The translations under genes were made by a program, and so were the position numbers. This document shows, piece by piece, positions 28,175-36,924 of a DNA stretch of 64,000 bases. The stretch comes from Brevundimonas mediterranea. Lineage in GTDB: Bacteria > Pseudomonadota > Alphaproteobacteria > Caulobacterales > Caulobacteraceae. The DNA is taken from assembly GCF_014196125.1 (NCBI RefSeq), contig NZ_JACIDA010000001.1:1426001-1490000 (forward strand), written 5' to 3'. Under the pieces are notes generated by a model. The model did not search any database. It was not told the origin of the DNA and saw only the letters and a list, made by a program, of their open reading frames with translations. How positions within the stretch are numbered: position 1 is the first letter of the stretch; every line of letters begins with the position of its first letter.

Positions 28175-29340
28175 CGCAGCAGGTCCGCCGGCTGGCTGTT
28201 CTTGAGGACGCCCAGCGACAACAGACCGGACAGCAGGGCGATGACGATCAGCATCAGCGAAACCATCATCACCATCATGGGCGGGAAGGACATGGTCAGG
28301 CCCGAGCCGGCCGCCAGCAGGCTGACCCCCCAGGTCAGGACGAAGGCCGCCAGCACCCCGGCGATCCCGACCCAGAAGCTGAGCTCCAGCACGATCCAGC
28401 GCAGCGACCCCATGGCGACGCCCAAGGCGCGCAGCGAGGCGAACTCCTTGATATTGGCCATGATGGCGCCGCGCAGCGTCTGCCAGGTGATCGCCACCCC
28501 GATCAGCACGCCCAGGAACAGCGAAAAGCCCAGCATGATGGCGATGAAGCTCTCCTTCATCATCGCCCCTTCATTGGCCTCGGCCAGATCCTGACGCGTC
28601 CAGGCCTTGAACTGACCGTTCGAGATAGAGTTCAGCTGGGCGACCACTATGGGCGCGCGCGCCGGATCCTTGATCTGCACCATCAGCGGTCCGACCCGTT
28701 CGCCGGTGTTGGCCTCGCCCAGCATCCGCAGGGTGTCGCGCGACATGACGACCGTCGCCTGCATCATGTTGGGATAGCCCTGGGTCACGGCCGCGACCCG
28801 GACCGTCTTGCCGTTGTAGCTGGCCTGATCCCCCAGTTTGACGCCCAATCGCCCAAGCGCCGTCTGGTCCACCGCCACCGCATAGGGCTGACGCAGAGCC
28901 TCGACTAGGTCGTCGGAATAGTCGACCGGCACCGTCACCGCGCCAGGCATGGCGTCGATGGTGGTGACGTTGACGAACTCCATCTTCTTGGCGCCGGGCG
29001 CGGCAGGGTCGCCGCCGGGCTCCTTATCCTTGACGATGTTCTGCCAACGACCGCCGGAACCGTCCAGATCGGCCACGGCCAGGACTTCCGGATGCTGGTA
29101 GACCACCGGCATGATTCGCCGCGGCACGCCTGAGGGGCCGCCGTTGAACAGGGCGGTCGCGCCCGGGCTCAGAATCATGATGTCGGCGCGGGCCCGATCG
29201 ATCTGGGCCGTGAAGGCCTTGCCGATGCCCATGAACATGCCGACCTGGGCCAGGACGAGCAATCCCGAGAAGGCGAGCGCCACGACGGCCGCCATGTAGC
29301 GACGCCACTCGTAGAGCAAGGTTGATAGCGCAAGCGACAT
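28171..29340 (-). CDS. ABC exporter permease, FtsX/DevC-like
   Basis: The 389-residue protein has one N-terminal helix, a large periplasmic domain (about 45-260) and three C-terminal helices (from SFIAIMLGFSLFLGVLIGVAI), the MacB/FtsX plan. The N-terminus YEWRRYMAAVVALAFSGLLVLAQVG resembles DevC of the heterocyst glycolipid exporter. It is first in the permease-ATPase-adaptor operon. The substrate is probably a lipid, glycolipid or hydrophobic compound; this is inference from the family. Confidence 0.9.
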   Translation of the reverse strand: MSLALSTLLYEWRRYMAAVVALAFSGLLVLAQVGMFMGIGKAFTAQIDRARADIMILSPGATALFNGGPSGVPRRIMPVVYQHPEVLAVADLDGSGGRWQNIVKDKEPGGDPAAPGAKKMEFVNVTTIDAMPGAVTVPVDYSDDLVEALRQPYAVAVDQTALGRLGVKLGDQASYNGKTVRVAAVTQGYPNMMQATVVMSRDTLRMLGEANTGERVGPLMVQIKDPARAPIVVAQLNSISNGQFKAWTRQDLAEANEGAMMKESFIAIMLGFSLFLGVLIGVAITWQTLRGAIMANIKEFASLRALGVAMGSLRWIVLELSFWVGIAGVLAAFVLTWGVSLLAAGSGLTMSFPPMMVMMVSLMLIVIALLSGLLSLGVLKNSQPADLLR

Positions 29341-29549
29341 GGTTGTCGATAAATCCCCGATACGTCCGTCTATCTGAGCGAGCGCGGCATCACGGCCAAG
29401 TTAAATCGGGGTAAGGCTTGCTTTTGACCCGTGCGACCACGGGCCGTAGGGCAAAGGCCATCTCGCCTCTTGGCGGCGTCGCCGAAACGGCGCTAGTTAC
29501 AAGTTAACAGGCGGACCATCCTCGCTCCGCCCTCTGTAGGAAACCCCGC

Positions 29550-31643
29550 ATGTCCCTGCCGTCCCTTCGTCTCACCGCCTCGCTGGCCGCCCTTGGCGCC
29601 GCGACCGTCGTCCTGTCCGCCCCCGCGACCTCGGCCCGCGCCGACGAGGGCATGTGGACCTTCGACAACTTCCCCATCGCGACGGTGAACGAGAAGTACG
29701 GCACGAACATCGACCAGGCCTGGCTGGACCGCGTGCGCAACGCCGCCGTCCGCCTGCAGGGCTGCTCGGCCTCGCTGGTCTCGGGCGAAGGCCTGATCCT
29801 GACCAATCACCACTGTGTCGTGGGCTGTGTCCAGGACCTGTCCAGCGCCGAGAACGACTACGTCAAGAACGGCTGGATGCCCGCGACCCGCGAGGAAGAG
29901 AAGAAGTGCCCCGGCCAGACGGCCGAGATCCTGACCGACATCACCGATGTGACCGACCGGGTCGTCGGCGCCGGCGCCGGGCTTGAGGGCGCCGCCTTCG
30001 TCCAGGCCCGGGCCGCCGAGATCGACAAGATCCAGAAGGAGGTCTGCGGCGACGACCAGAAGCTGACCTGCCAGGTCATCAGCCTGTACCGCGGCGGCCA
30101 GTACAAGCTGTACAAGTTCCGCAAGTACGACGACGTGCGCCTGGTCTTCGCGCCCGAGTTCCAGGCGGCCTTCTTCGGCGGCGACCCCGACAACTTCAAC
30201 TTCCCGCGCTACGCCCTGGATAGCGGCTTCCTGCGCATCTACGAGGACGGCAAGCCGGTCGCGACGCCCAACCACCTGGTCTGGAACGCCAATCCACCCA
30301 AGGAAGGCGACGTCACCTTCGTGGCCGGCAACCCCGGCTCGACCTCGCGCCTGCTGACCATGGCCCAACTCGAGGCCCTGCGTGACCAACAACTGCCGCT
30401 GACCCTGATCCAGACCTCGGAACTGCGCGGTCGCCTGTTGGAATATTCGACCACCGGCGAAGAGGCCAAGCGCGTCTCGGTCGATCCGATCTTCGGCCTG
30501 GAGAACGGCTTCAAGGTCTATTACGGGCAGCAGGGCGCCCTGACCGACCCGGCCTTCATGGCGACCAAGCGCGCGGCCGAACAGGAACTGCGCCAACGCG
30601 TCGCCGCCGACCCGGCCCTGGCCCAGCGCATCGGCGACCCGTGGGCCGAGCTGGAGCGCGTCTCCGCCGCCCAGCGCGACCTCTACCTGCCCTACCGCCA
30701 GCTGGAATCCGCCGCAGGCCAGCGCTCGTCGCTGTACAGCTACGCCAAGTCCATCGTCCGCGCCGCCAAGGAACGCGCCAAGCCGGTCGCCGAACGCCGC
30801 GCCGGCTATTCGGACGCCGACATCGCTTCGCTGGGCCGCCGCCTGGCGACCGAGACCCCGATCTCGAACGATCTCGAGAAGATCTATCTCGACTTCTGGC
30901 TGTCCAAGACGCGCGAATATCTGACCGTCGACAATGCGAACGTGAAGGCCCTGCTGGGCAAGGAAAGCCCGGAACAGATCGCCGCGCGTCTGGTGGACGG
31001 CACCCGCCTGGCCGATCCGGCCTTCCGCGCCCAGGCCCTGGCCATGACGCCGGAACAGCTGGCCGCCTCGGGCGATCCGCTGATCGCCTTCGTCATGGCG
31101 AATGACGACTCGGCCCAGGCGATCCGCACCCAGTGGGAATCGGCCGTGTCCGGCCCGACCAGCCGCGCCGGCGAAAAAATCGCCCAGGCCCGGTTCGCGG
31201 TCTACGGGACCAACCTGTACCCCGACGCCACCTTCAGCCTGCGCCTGTCCTACGGCCAGGTGAAGGGCTGGACCTATCGCGGCGTGACGGTGACGCCCTT
31301 CACCGAGATCGGCGGCCTGTACGAGCGCAACACCGGCGCCGAGCCCTTCAACGCCGCCGAGGACTGGATGGCGGCCGAGGGCAAGGTCAACAAGTCGACC
31401 GTCTATGACTTCGTCTCGACCAACGACATCATCGGCGGCAACTCGGGCTCGCCCGTGATCAACGCCAAGGGTGAAGTCATAGGCGCGGCCTTCGACGGCA
31501 ACATCCACTCGCTGGGCGGCAGCTTTGGCTACGACGGCGAACTGAACCGCACCGTCACGGTCTCGACCGCCGCCATCACCGAGGCCCTGCGCACCGTCTA
31601 CAACCAGCCGCGCCTGCTGCGCGAACTGGGCGTGCGGCGGTAA
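29550..31643 (+). CDS. S46 dipeptidyl-peptidase, DPP7-like (copy 1)
   Basis: The 697-residue protein has a signal peptide ending near ATSARA and the S46 start DEGMWTFDNFP. The chymotrypsin-like triad is recognisable: His in LTNHHCVVGC (87/88), Asp in the GGDPDNFNFPR region, and Ser in GGNSGSPV (about 633). S46 enzymes release dipeptides from peptide N-termini in the periplasm. The residue 18 after the catalytic Ser sets specificity: Gly in DPP7 (hydrophobic P1), Arg in DPP11 (acidic P1). It reads FDG here, so Gly, predicting DPP7-like preference. A paralogue follows. Confidence 0.93.
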   Translation: MSLPSLRLTASLAALGAATVVLSAPATSARADEGMWTFDNFPIATVNEKYGTNIDQAWLDRVRNAAVRLQGCSASLVSGEGLILTNHHCVVGCVQDLSSAENDYVKNGWMPATREEEKKCPGQTAEILTDITDVTDRVVGAGAGLEGAAFVQARAAEIDKIQKEVCGDDQKLTCQVISLYRGGQYKLYKFRKYDDVRLVFAPEFQAAFFGGDPDNFNFPRYALDSGFLRIYEDGKPVATPNHLVWNANPPKEGDVTFVAGNPGSTSRLLTMAQLEALRDQQLPLTLIQTSELRGRLLEYSTTGEEAKRVSVDPIFGLENGFKVYYGQQGALTDPAFMATKRAAEQELRQRVAADPALAQRIGDPWAELERVSAAQRDLYLPYRQLESAAGQRSSLYSYAKSIVRAAKERAKPVAERRAGYSDADIASLGRRLATETPISNDLEKIYLDFWLSKTREYLTVDNANVKALLGKESPEQIAARLVDGTRLADPAFRAQALAMTPEQLAASGDPLIAFVMANDDSAQAIRTQWESAVSGPTSRAGEKIAQARFAVYGTNLYPDATFSLRLSYGQVKGWTYRGVTVTPFTEIGGLYERNTGAEPFNAAEDWMAAEGKVNKSTVYDFVSTNDIIGGNSGSPVINAKGEVIGAAFDGNIHSLGGSFGYDGELNRTVTVSTAAITEALRTVYNQPRLLRELGVRR

Positions 31644-31659
31644 GCGGCGCATAAGCGCC

Positions 31660-31815
31660 TCCCCCTCCCCCTCGGGGGAGGGGGGTCGCGAAGCGACCGG
31701 GTGGGAAGGGCTCGGCGATCCATCACAGGACCGCGCCCTTGTCGCCCTGCCGCCCCCACCCGTCCGGCGCTGCGCGCCGGCCACCCTCCCCGACGGGGAG
31801 GGAGAGTTCTGGAGT
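31660..31815. repeat. Palindromic intergenic element between the S46 genes
   Basis: The 177-bp gap holds several inverted repeats: CCCCCTCGGGGG near 31666-31683, TCGCGAAGCGA near 31687, CGGGTGGG near 31699 facing CCCACCCG near 31755, GGCGCTGCGCGCC near 31765, and CTCCCCGACGGGGAG near 31787-31802. It is similar in style to the element at 3472-3648. The copy-2 Shine-Dalgarno GGAG follows directly. Confidence 0.6.
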
Positions 31816-31820
31816 CCCCC

Positions 31821-33890
31821 ATGCGCCTCGCCCTTCTCGCCTCCGCCGCCGTCATCGCCGTCGCCGCCGCCTCCTCGGCCAGCGCCGAAGAAGGCATGTG
31901 GACCTTCGACAACTTCCCCGTCGCCCGCGCCAACCAGGCGCTGGGAACCGACATCGACCAGGCCTTCCTGGACCGCGTCCGCCTGTCGTCGGTGAAGTTC
32001 GGCGGCTGTTCGGCGGGCGTCATCTCGGGCCAGGGCCTGGTGATGACCAACAACCACTGCGTCGCCACCTGCGTCGCCAACCTGTCCACGCCCCAGGTCA
32101 ACTACGCCGAGACCGGCTTCACGCCGAAGTCGCGCGAGGAGGAGCTGAAATGCCCCGGCGCCACCGCCGAAATCCTGACCGACATCAGCGATGTGACCGA
32201 GCGGATGCACAAGGCCGGCGCCGGTCTTGAAGGCCAGGCCTTCACCCAGGCCCGCGACGCCGAGGCCGGCCGCATCGAAAGCGAAGCCTGCGGAAACGAT
32301 CCCAAGATCCGCTGCCAGGTCGTCAGCCTGTACCGGGGCGGTCAGTTCAAGCTCTACAAGTACCGCAAATATTCCGACGTCCGCCTGGCCTGGGCGCCCG
32401 AGGATCGGGCCGCGACCTTCGGCGGCGATCTGGACAACTTCTCCTTCCCCCGTTTCGCCATCGATGCGGCCTTCATCCGCCTGTACGAGGACGGTCAGCC
32501 GGTCGCGACCCCGACCCATTTCGCCTGGAACCCGAACAAGCCGACGCAGGGAGAGGCCGTCTTCATCTCCGGCAATCCCGGTTCGACCCAGCGCCTGCTG
32601 ACCATGGACCAGCTGACCACCATCCGCGACGTGGTCCTGCCGCTGGACCAGTTGATCGCGTCCGAGCTTCGCGGCCGGCTGATCCGCTATTCGGAAGAGG
32701 GCGAGGAGCAGGCCTTCATCGCCATGGACCCCATCGTCGGCCTTGAGAACACCTACAAGCGCGGGCGCGGCCGGATGGCGGCCCTGATCGACCCCGCCTT
32801 CATGGCCCGCAAAGCCGAGCAGGAAACTGACTTCCGCGCCCGCGCCGCCGCATCCGGCGTCGATCCCTGGACCAGCCTCAGCTCCGTCCAGCCCGTCGCC
32901 CGTGAACTCTATCCGTCCATGGCCCTGCTCGAGGGCGGCACGGGTCTGGGCACCACCTCGGTCGCCGGCGGGTCGCAGCTGTTCGCCTATGCCCGTACCC
33001 TGGTACGCGGCGCGCAGGAGCGGGCCAAGCCGTCCGACCAGCGCCTTCCCGAGTTCGCCGACAGCCGCCTGTCCGGCGTCGAATCCCGCCTGTTCGCCGA
33101 ACGCCCCACCTATCCCGAGCTGGAGCAGATCCGTCTGGAGTGGTGGCTGTCCAAGACCCGCGAATGGCTGACGGTCGACAACCCCTCGGTCCGCACCCTG
33201 CTGGGCAAGGAAAGCCCCGAGACCCTGTCGGCCCGCCTCGTCGCCGGCACGACCCTGGCCGACCCGGCCGTGCGCCGCGCCCTGTGGACCGGCGGTCTCG
33301 CCGCCGTCCAGGCCTCGACCGATCCGATGATCCAATACGCTCTGGCCATAGACGCCGACGCTCGCGCCGTTCGCGACGCCTGGGAGACGCGGGTCCAGGC
33401 CCCGACCGACCGCGCCTCGGAACAGCTGGCCGCCGCCCGCTTCGCCGCCTATGGCGACGCCGTCTATCCCGACGCCACCGGCACGCTTCGCCTGACCTAC
33501 GGCCAGGTCGAAGGCTCGGACGTGCCGGGCCAGAGGTTCGCCGCCTTCACCACCTTCGCCGGCCTGTGGGACCGAGCCACGGGGGCCGAGCCCTTCGCCG
33601 TCGCGCCCAAACTGCTGGCGGCCAAGGACCGGATCGACCCGACCGCCGTCATGGACATGGCCGTCTCGACCGACACCATCGGCGGCTCGTCGGGGTCTCC
33701 CGCCATCAATGCGAAGGGCGAGATCGTGGGGGCCAATTTCGACTCCACCGTCCTGACCCAGCGCAACGCCTACGGCTATGACCGCGCCGTCAACCGCAGC
33801 GTCATCGTCACGACCCAGGCCGTCACCGTGGCCCTGCGCGACGTCTATGGCATGGACCATCTGATCCAGGAGCTGGGCGTTTCCAGGTGA
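31821..33890 (+). CDS. S46 dipeptidyl-peptidase (copy 2), atypical specificity residue
   Basis: ATG 31821 follows GGAG by seven bases and gives 689 residues with a signal peptide ending ASSASA and the same EEGMWTFDNFP start as copy 1. The catalytic His lies in MTNNHCVATC and the Ser in GGSSGSPA. The position that is Gly in DPP7 and Arg in DPP11 reads Ser here (ANFDST), so its dipeptide preference probably differs from copy 1. Copies 1 and 2 align over their whole length, a tandem duplication that has diverged. The stop overlaps the acetyltransferase start (GTGA). Confidence 0.92.
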   Translation: MRLALLASAAVIAVAAASSASAEEGMWTFDNFPVARANQALGTDIDQAFLDRVRLSSVKFGGCSAGVISGQGLVMTNNHCVATCVANLSTPQVNYAETGFTPKSREEELKCPGATAEILTDISDVTERMHKAGAGLEGQAFTQARDAEAGRIESEACGNDPKIRCQVVSLYRGGQFKLYKYRKYSDVRLAWAPEDRAATFGGDLDNFSFPRFAIDAAFIRLYEDGQPVATPTHFAWNPNKPTQGEAVFISGNPGSTQRLLTMDQLTTIRDVVLPLDQLIASELRGRLIRYSEEGEEQAFIAMDPIVGLENTYKRGRGRMAALIDPAFMARKAEQETDFRARAAASGVDPWTSLSSVQPVARELYPSMALLEGGTGLGTTSVAGGSQLFAYARTLVRGAQERAKPSDQRLPEFADSRLSGVESRLFAERPTYPELEQIRLEWWLSKTREWLTVDNPSVRTLLGKESPETLSARLVAGTTLADPAVRRALWTGGLAAVQASTDPMIQYALAIDADARAVRDAWETRVQAPTDRASEQLAAARFAAYGDAVYPDATGTLRLTYGQVEGSDVPGQRFAAFTTFAGLWDRATGAEPFAVAPKLLAAKDRIDPTAVMDMAVSTDTIGGSSGSPAINAKGEIVGANFDSTVLTQRNAYGYDRAVNRSVIVTTQAVTVALRDVYGMDHLIQELGVSR

Positions 33891-34396
33891 GCGAGATCGC
33901 CTTCCGCGCGGCGACCCTCGACGACGTCGCCGCGCTTCATCCCCTGATCGAGCGCGCCTATCGCGGCGACACGGCCAAGGCCGGCTGGACGCACGAGGCC
34001 GACCTGCTGTTCGACACCCGCACCAGCGCCCAGGAACTGTCGGCCCTGATCGCCGACCCCGACCGGGTCATCCTGCTGGCCCATAGGGACGGCGCCCTGG
34101 TCGGCTGCGTCCAGGTCGCCCGAGTCGGCGACGATCTCGCCTACCTCGGCATGCTGACTGTCGAGCCGACTCTTCAGGCCTCCGGTCTGGGCCGGCGTCT
34201 CCTCGACGCCGCCGAGAGCGAGGCCGTCGCCCGCTTCGCCGCCCGCCGCATGGAGATGACCGTCATCCACCGCCGCGCCGAACTGATCGCCTGGTACGAA
34301 CGCCGCGGCTACCGCCACACCGGCGAGACCCGCCCCTTCCCCGTCGATCCGCCCCGGCCGGAGCTGGAGTTCATGGTGTTGGAGAAGCGGCTCTAG
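33887..34396 (+). CDS. GNAT-family N-acetyltransferase
   Basis: GTG 33887 overlaps the S46 stop by 4 bp. The 169-residue protein shows the GNAT acetyl-CoA loop in LGMLTVEPTLQASGLGRRLLDAAE (the Q/R-x-x-G-x-G/A pyrophosphate clamp is ASGLGR) and the C-terminal WYERRGYRHTGETRPFP typical of the family. It transfers an acetyl group from acetyl-CoA to an amine. Coupling to a dipeptidyl-peptidase gene suggests an amino acid or peptide substrate, but that is a guess. Confidence 0.9.
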   Translation: MSEIAFRAATLDDVAALHPLIERAYRGDTAKAGWTHEADLLFDTRTSAQELSALIADPDRVILLAHRDGALVGCVQVARVGDDLAYLGMLTVEPTLQASGLGRRLLDAAESEAVARFAARRMEMTVIHRRAELIAWYERRGYRHTGETRPFPVDPPRPELEFMVLEKRL

Positions 34397-34404
34397 CCCA
34401 CTTC

Positions 34405-34580
34405 TTCTTTCGTCATTCCGGGCGAAGCGTAGCGGAGACCCGGAACCCAGCGGCGCCGAAGGCGAAATCCATCCGCCGCAAGGTGCTTGAATATCGAATC
34501 CGCGACAGGTTCGCGCTCACGCGCGCCGCTGGGTTCCGGGTCTACGGGCCAAGCGGCCCTTCGCCCGGAAAGACGAAAGT
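34405..34580. repeat. Long imperfect palindrome, GTCATTCCGGG-type
   Basis: The left arm (CTTTCGTCATTCCGGGCGAAG, then CCCGGAACCCAGCGGCGC near 34439-34456) is mirrored by the right arm (GCGCCGCTGGGTTCCGGG near 34526-34543, then CTTCGCCCGGAAAGACGAAAG). The ~175-bp unit can fold into one long stem. 'GTCATTCCGGG...GACCCGGAACCCAGCG' palindromes of this kind are dispersed in many alphaproteobacterial genomes. Confidence 0.7.
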
Positions 34581-34591
34581 AAAAAGGGTTC

Positions 34592-34620
34592 TTGCAAAAC
34601 GGACACCCGTGTCCATTTAA
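34592..34620 (+). promoter_or_regulatory. TetR operator in the promoter of the efflux operon
   Basis: GGACAC-cc-GTGTCC (34601-34614) is a perfect palindrome directly downstream of a TTGCAA -35 candidate (34592-34597), so it lies in the promoter spacer 17 bp before the TetR start codon. This suggests autorepression of the regulator-pump operon. Confidence 0.55.
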
Positions 34621-34630
34621 GCGCGTCACC

Positions 34631-35206
34631 ATGTCGCGCCCCGCTCCCAAAACCCTCCGCAAGGACGTCATCCACAACCGCGCGGCCCTGCTCGAAGCCG
34701 CGCGCGCGGTCTTCGCCGACCAGGGGCTGGACGCGCCGCTGGACCTGATCGCGGAAAAGGCCGGCGTCGGGCGCGGCACACTGTATCGCCATTTTGCCGA
34801 CCGCACCGAACTGGCCCTGGCCGTGCTCGAGGCCGACGTCGCCGACCTGGGCCGCCGCACCGCCGAACAGGGCGAGGCCCCTGAAGTCTTCTTCTGGTTT
34901 CTGGACCGGCTGGCCGAGGACATGATCCGCAACGCCGGCCTGGCGGGAGTGGTTCGGAACGTGCGGTCGCCCGATGCGCTTACACCCCTGCGGCAAAGCT
35001 TGATGGAGGCGGGCGCCGCCCCTCTGCAACGCGCCCAGGCGGCCGGCCTGGTGCGAAAGGATCTGCGGCCGATGGACATCCGCCTGATCGCCACCCTGCT
35101 GGGCGCCGGCTTCCAGGGCGCCGACGCGGCCGAGCGTCAGGCCGTGTCCCAGCGCACCCGCGTCCTCATCCTCGACGGGCTGAAGCCCAGGCCGGAGGTG
35201 TCCTGA
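34631..35206 (+). CDS. TetR-family repressor of the adjacent MFS efflux pump
   Basis: ATG 34631 gives 191 residues. The N-terminal HTH is typical: RAALLEAARAVFADQGLDAPLDLIAEKAGVGRGTLYRHF reads as helix, turn and recognition helix (about 15-55). The C-terminal ligand domain is all-helical. The stop shares a base with the MFS start (TGATG), so regulator, pump and adaptor are one operon. A 14-bp palindrome in the promoter is the probable autoregulatory site. Confidence 0.9.
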   Translation: MSRPAPKTLRKDVIHNRAALLEAARAVFADQGLDAPLDLIAEKAGVGRGTLYRHFADRTELALAVLEADVADLGRRTAEQGEAPEVFFWFLDRLAEDMIRNAGLAGVVRNVRSPDALTPLRQSLMEAGAAPLQRAQAAGLVRKDLRPMDIRLIATLLGAGFQGADAAERQAVSQRTRVLILDGLKPRPEVS

Positions 35207-36900
35207 TGGCTCGTCGCGCCGATCACAACTGGCATCTGCCCTGGGAGCAGTATCTCGCCACCCTGAAACCCCACGAGCGCCCCACCCTGCCCGGCTCTCC
35301 GGCCACGCCCGACCATACGGCCTGGCTGCGGTTGCAGTACGCCCTGACCGGGGTTCTGGTGGCCCTGGTCGGCAGCCTGGGCAACGCGGCCGTTACGGCC
35401 AATCTGACCAGTCTGCAAGGCTCGTTGGGGATCACGATCACCGAGGCGGCCTGGCTGCCGGTCGTCTTCGTCATGACCAACGCCTGCATGAACCTGATCC
35501 TGTTCAAGTTCCGCCAGCAGTACGGCCTGCGCCTGTTCACCCAGATCTGCCTGACCGCCTTCGTCGTCACCTGCGCCGCCCACCTGGCGGTCGACAACTA
35601 TGAGTCCACCCTGTTCGTCCGCGCCGTGGCCGGCATGGCGGCGGCGGGGCTCAGCAGTCTGGGCTTCCTCTACATGATCCAGGCCTTCCCGGCCCAGCAC
35701 CGGCTCAAGGGTCTGGTGATCGGCATCGGCCTGTCCAGCTTCGCCGTCCCCATCGCCCGTCTGGTCATGCCCAGCCTGCTGGAGATGGACGACTGGCGCG
35801 CCTTCTATACCTTCGAACTGGGCATGGCGCTTCTGGCCTGGGCCGCTGTCCAGGTGCTGCGTCTGCCCCCGTCCGAGCGGCTGAAGCTGTTCGAGCCGCT
35901 GGACTTCGTCACCTTCGCCCTGTTCGCGCCGGGCGTGGCCCTGCTGGCCGCCGTCCTGGGTCTGGGCCGGATCGTCTGGTGGACCGAGGCCGCCTGGATC
36001 GGCTGGGCCCTGGCGGGGTCGATCCTGCTGCTGACCGCCGCCCTGATGATCGAGTACGATCGCAGGAACCCGCTGATCAACGTCCGCTGGCTGACCGGCC
36101 CGGACATCCTGCGCCTGTTCGGCGCCATCCTGCTGATCCGCATCACCCTGTCGGAACAGACCTCGGGCGCGGTGGGCTTCCTGACCGTGGTCGGCCTGGG
36201 CCCGGACCAGCTGCACGGCCTGTTCCTGCTGATCCTGCTGGCCATGATGGCCGGCACGGCGGTCAGCGCCCTGACCCTGAACCTGACCAAGCTGAACAAG
36301 CCCATCGCCATTGCGCTGGGGCTCATTGCCCTGGGCGCCTTCATCGACAGCCACGCCACCGTTCTGACCCGTCCGGCCCAGCTGTATGTCAGCCAAGCCA
36401 TGATCGCCTTCGCCTCGGCCATGTTCGTCGGCCCGGCCCTGTTGATCGGCGTCGGCAAGGTGCTGCAACAGGGCGCGCGCAACATCATCAGCTTCATCGT
36501 CATGTTCAGCGTGCTTCAGAACCTGGGCGGCCTGGCCGGCAGCGCCCTGATCGGCACGATCCAGGTGGTGCGCGAGAAATTCCATTCGAACCAGTTGTCC
36601 GCCGACATCACCAGCCTGGACCCCCAGGTGGTTCTACGCCTGCGCCAACTGTCGGGCGCCTATGCCTCGACCATCACCGACCCGGCTCTGCTGAACGCCG
36701 AGGGCGTGGCCATGCTGACCCGTCAGGTGACGCAACAGGCCAATATCCTGGCCTATAACGACGTCTTCCTGATCATCGCCGCCATCGCCGGCCTGGGCTG
36801 CGCCTGGGTGTCGGCCGTCTATCTGCATCCGCGTTTCAAGGCGCGCCGCCAGGCGAAGCGCGACACCCGCCCCCTCCCCGCCGCCCCAACCGACAAGTGA
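35206..36900 (+). CDS. MFS multidrug efflux pump, DHA2/EmrB-like
   Basis: The 564-residue protein has about 14 membrane helices, the DHA2 plan. Near the start, TANLTSLQGSLGITITEAAWLPVVFVMTNACMN is the usual antiporter TM1-TM2 region. It has a long N-terminal soluble extension (about 45 residues) and a periplasmic segment near 455-510 (VREKFHSNQLSADITS). EmrB-type pumps export hydrophobic toxic compounds using the proton gradient together with an EmrA adaptor, here encoded 24 bp downstream. Confidence 0.9.
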   Translation: MARRADHNWHLPWEQYLATLKPHERPTLPGSPATPDHTAWLRLQYALTGVLVALVGSLGNAAVTANLTSLQGSLGITITEAAWLPVVFVMTNACMNLILFKFRQQYGLRLFTQICLTAFVVTCAAHLAVDNYESTLFVRAVAGMAAAGLSSLGFLYMIQAFPAQHRLKGLVIGIGLSSFAVPIARLVMPSLLEMDDWRAFYTFELGMALLAWAAVQVLRLPPSERLKLFEPLDFVTFALFAPGVALLAAVLGLGRIVWWTEAAWIGWALAGSILLLTAALMIEYDRRNPLINVRWLTGPDILRLFGAILLIRITLSEQTSGAVGFLTVVGLGPDQLHGLFLLILLAMMAGTAVSALTLNLTKLNKPIAIALGLIALGAFIDSHATVLTRPAQLYVSQAMIAFASAMFVGPALLIGVGKVLQQGARNIISFIVMFSVLQNLGGLAGSALIGTIQVVREKFHSNQLSADITSLDPQVVLRLRQLSGAYASTITDPALLNAEGVAMLTRQVTQQANILAYNDVFLIIAAIAGLGCAWVSAVYLHPRFKARRQAKRDTRPLPAAPTDK

Positions 36901-36924
36901 TCCCCTGAAAGCCCCCGCACGCCG

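Noticed and set aside
29493..33860. Very long open frame on the minus strand opposite the two S46 genes (about 1455 codons)
   Set aside because: Translation is Gly/Asp/Val/Ala-rich without motifs, and the opposite strand holds two complete enzymes. It is a shadow caused by GC-rich codon positions.
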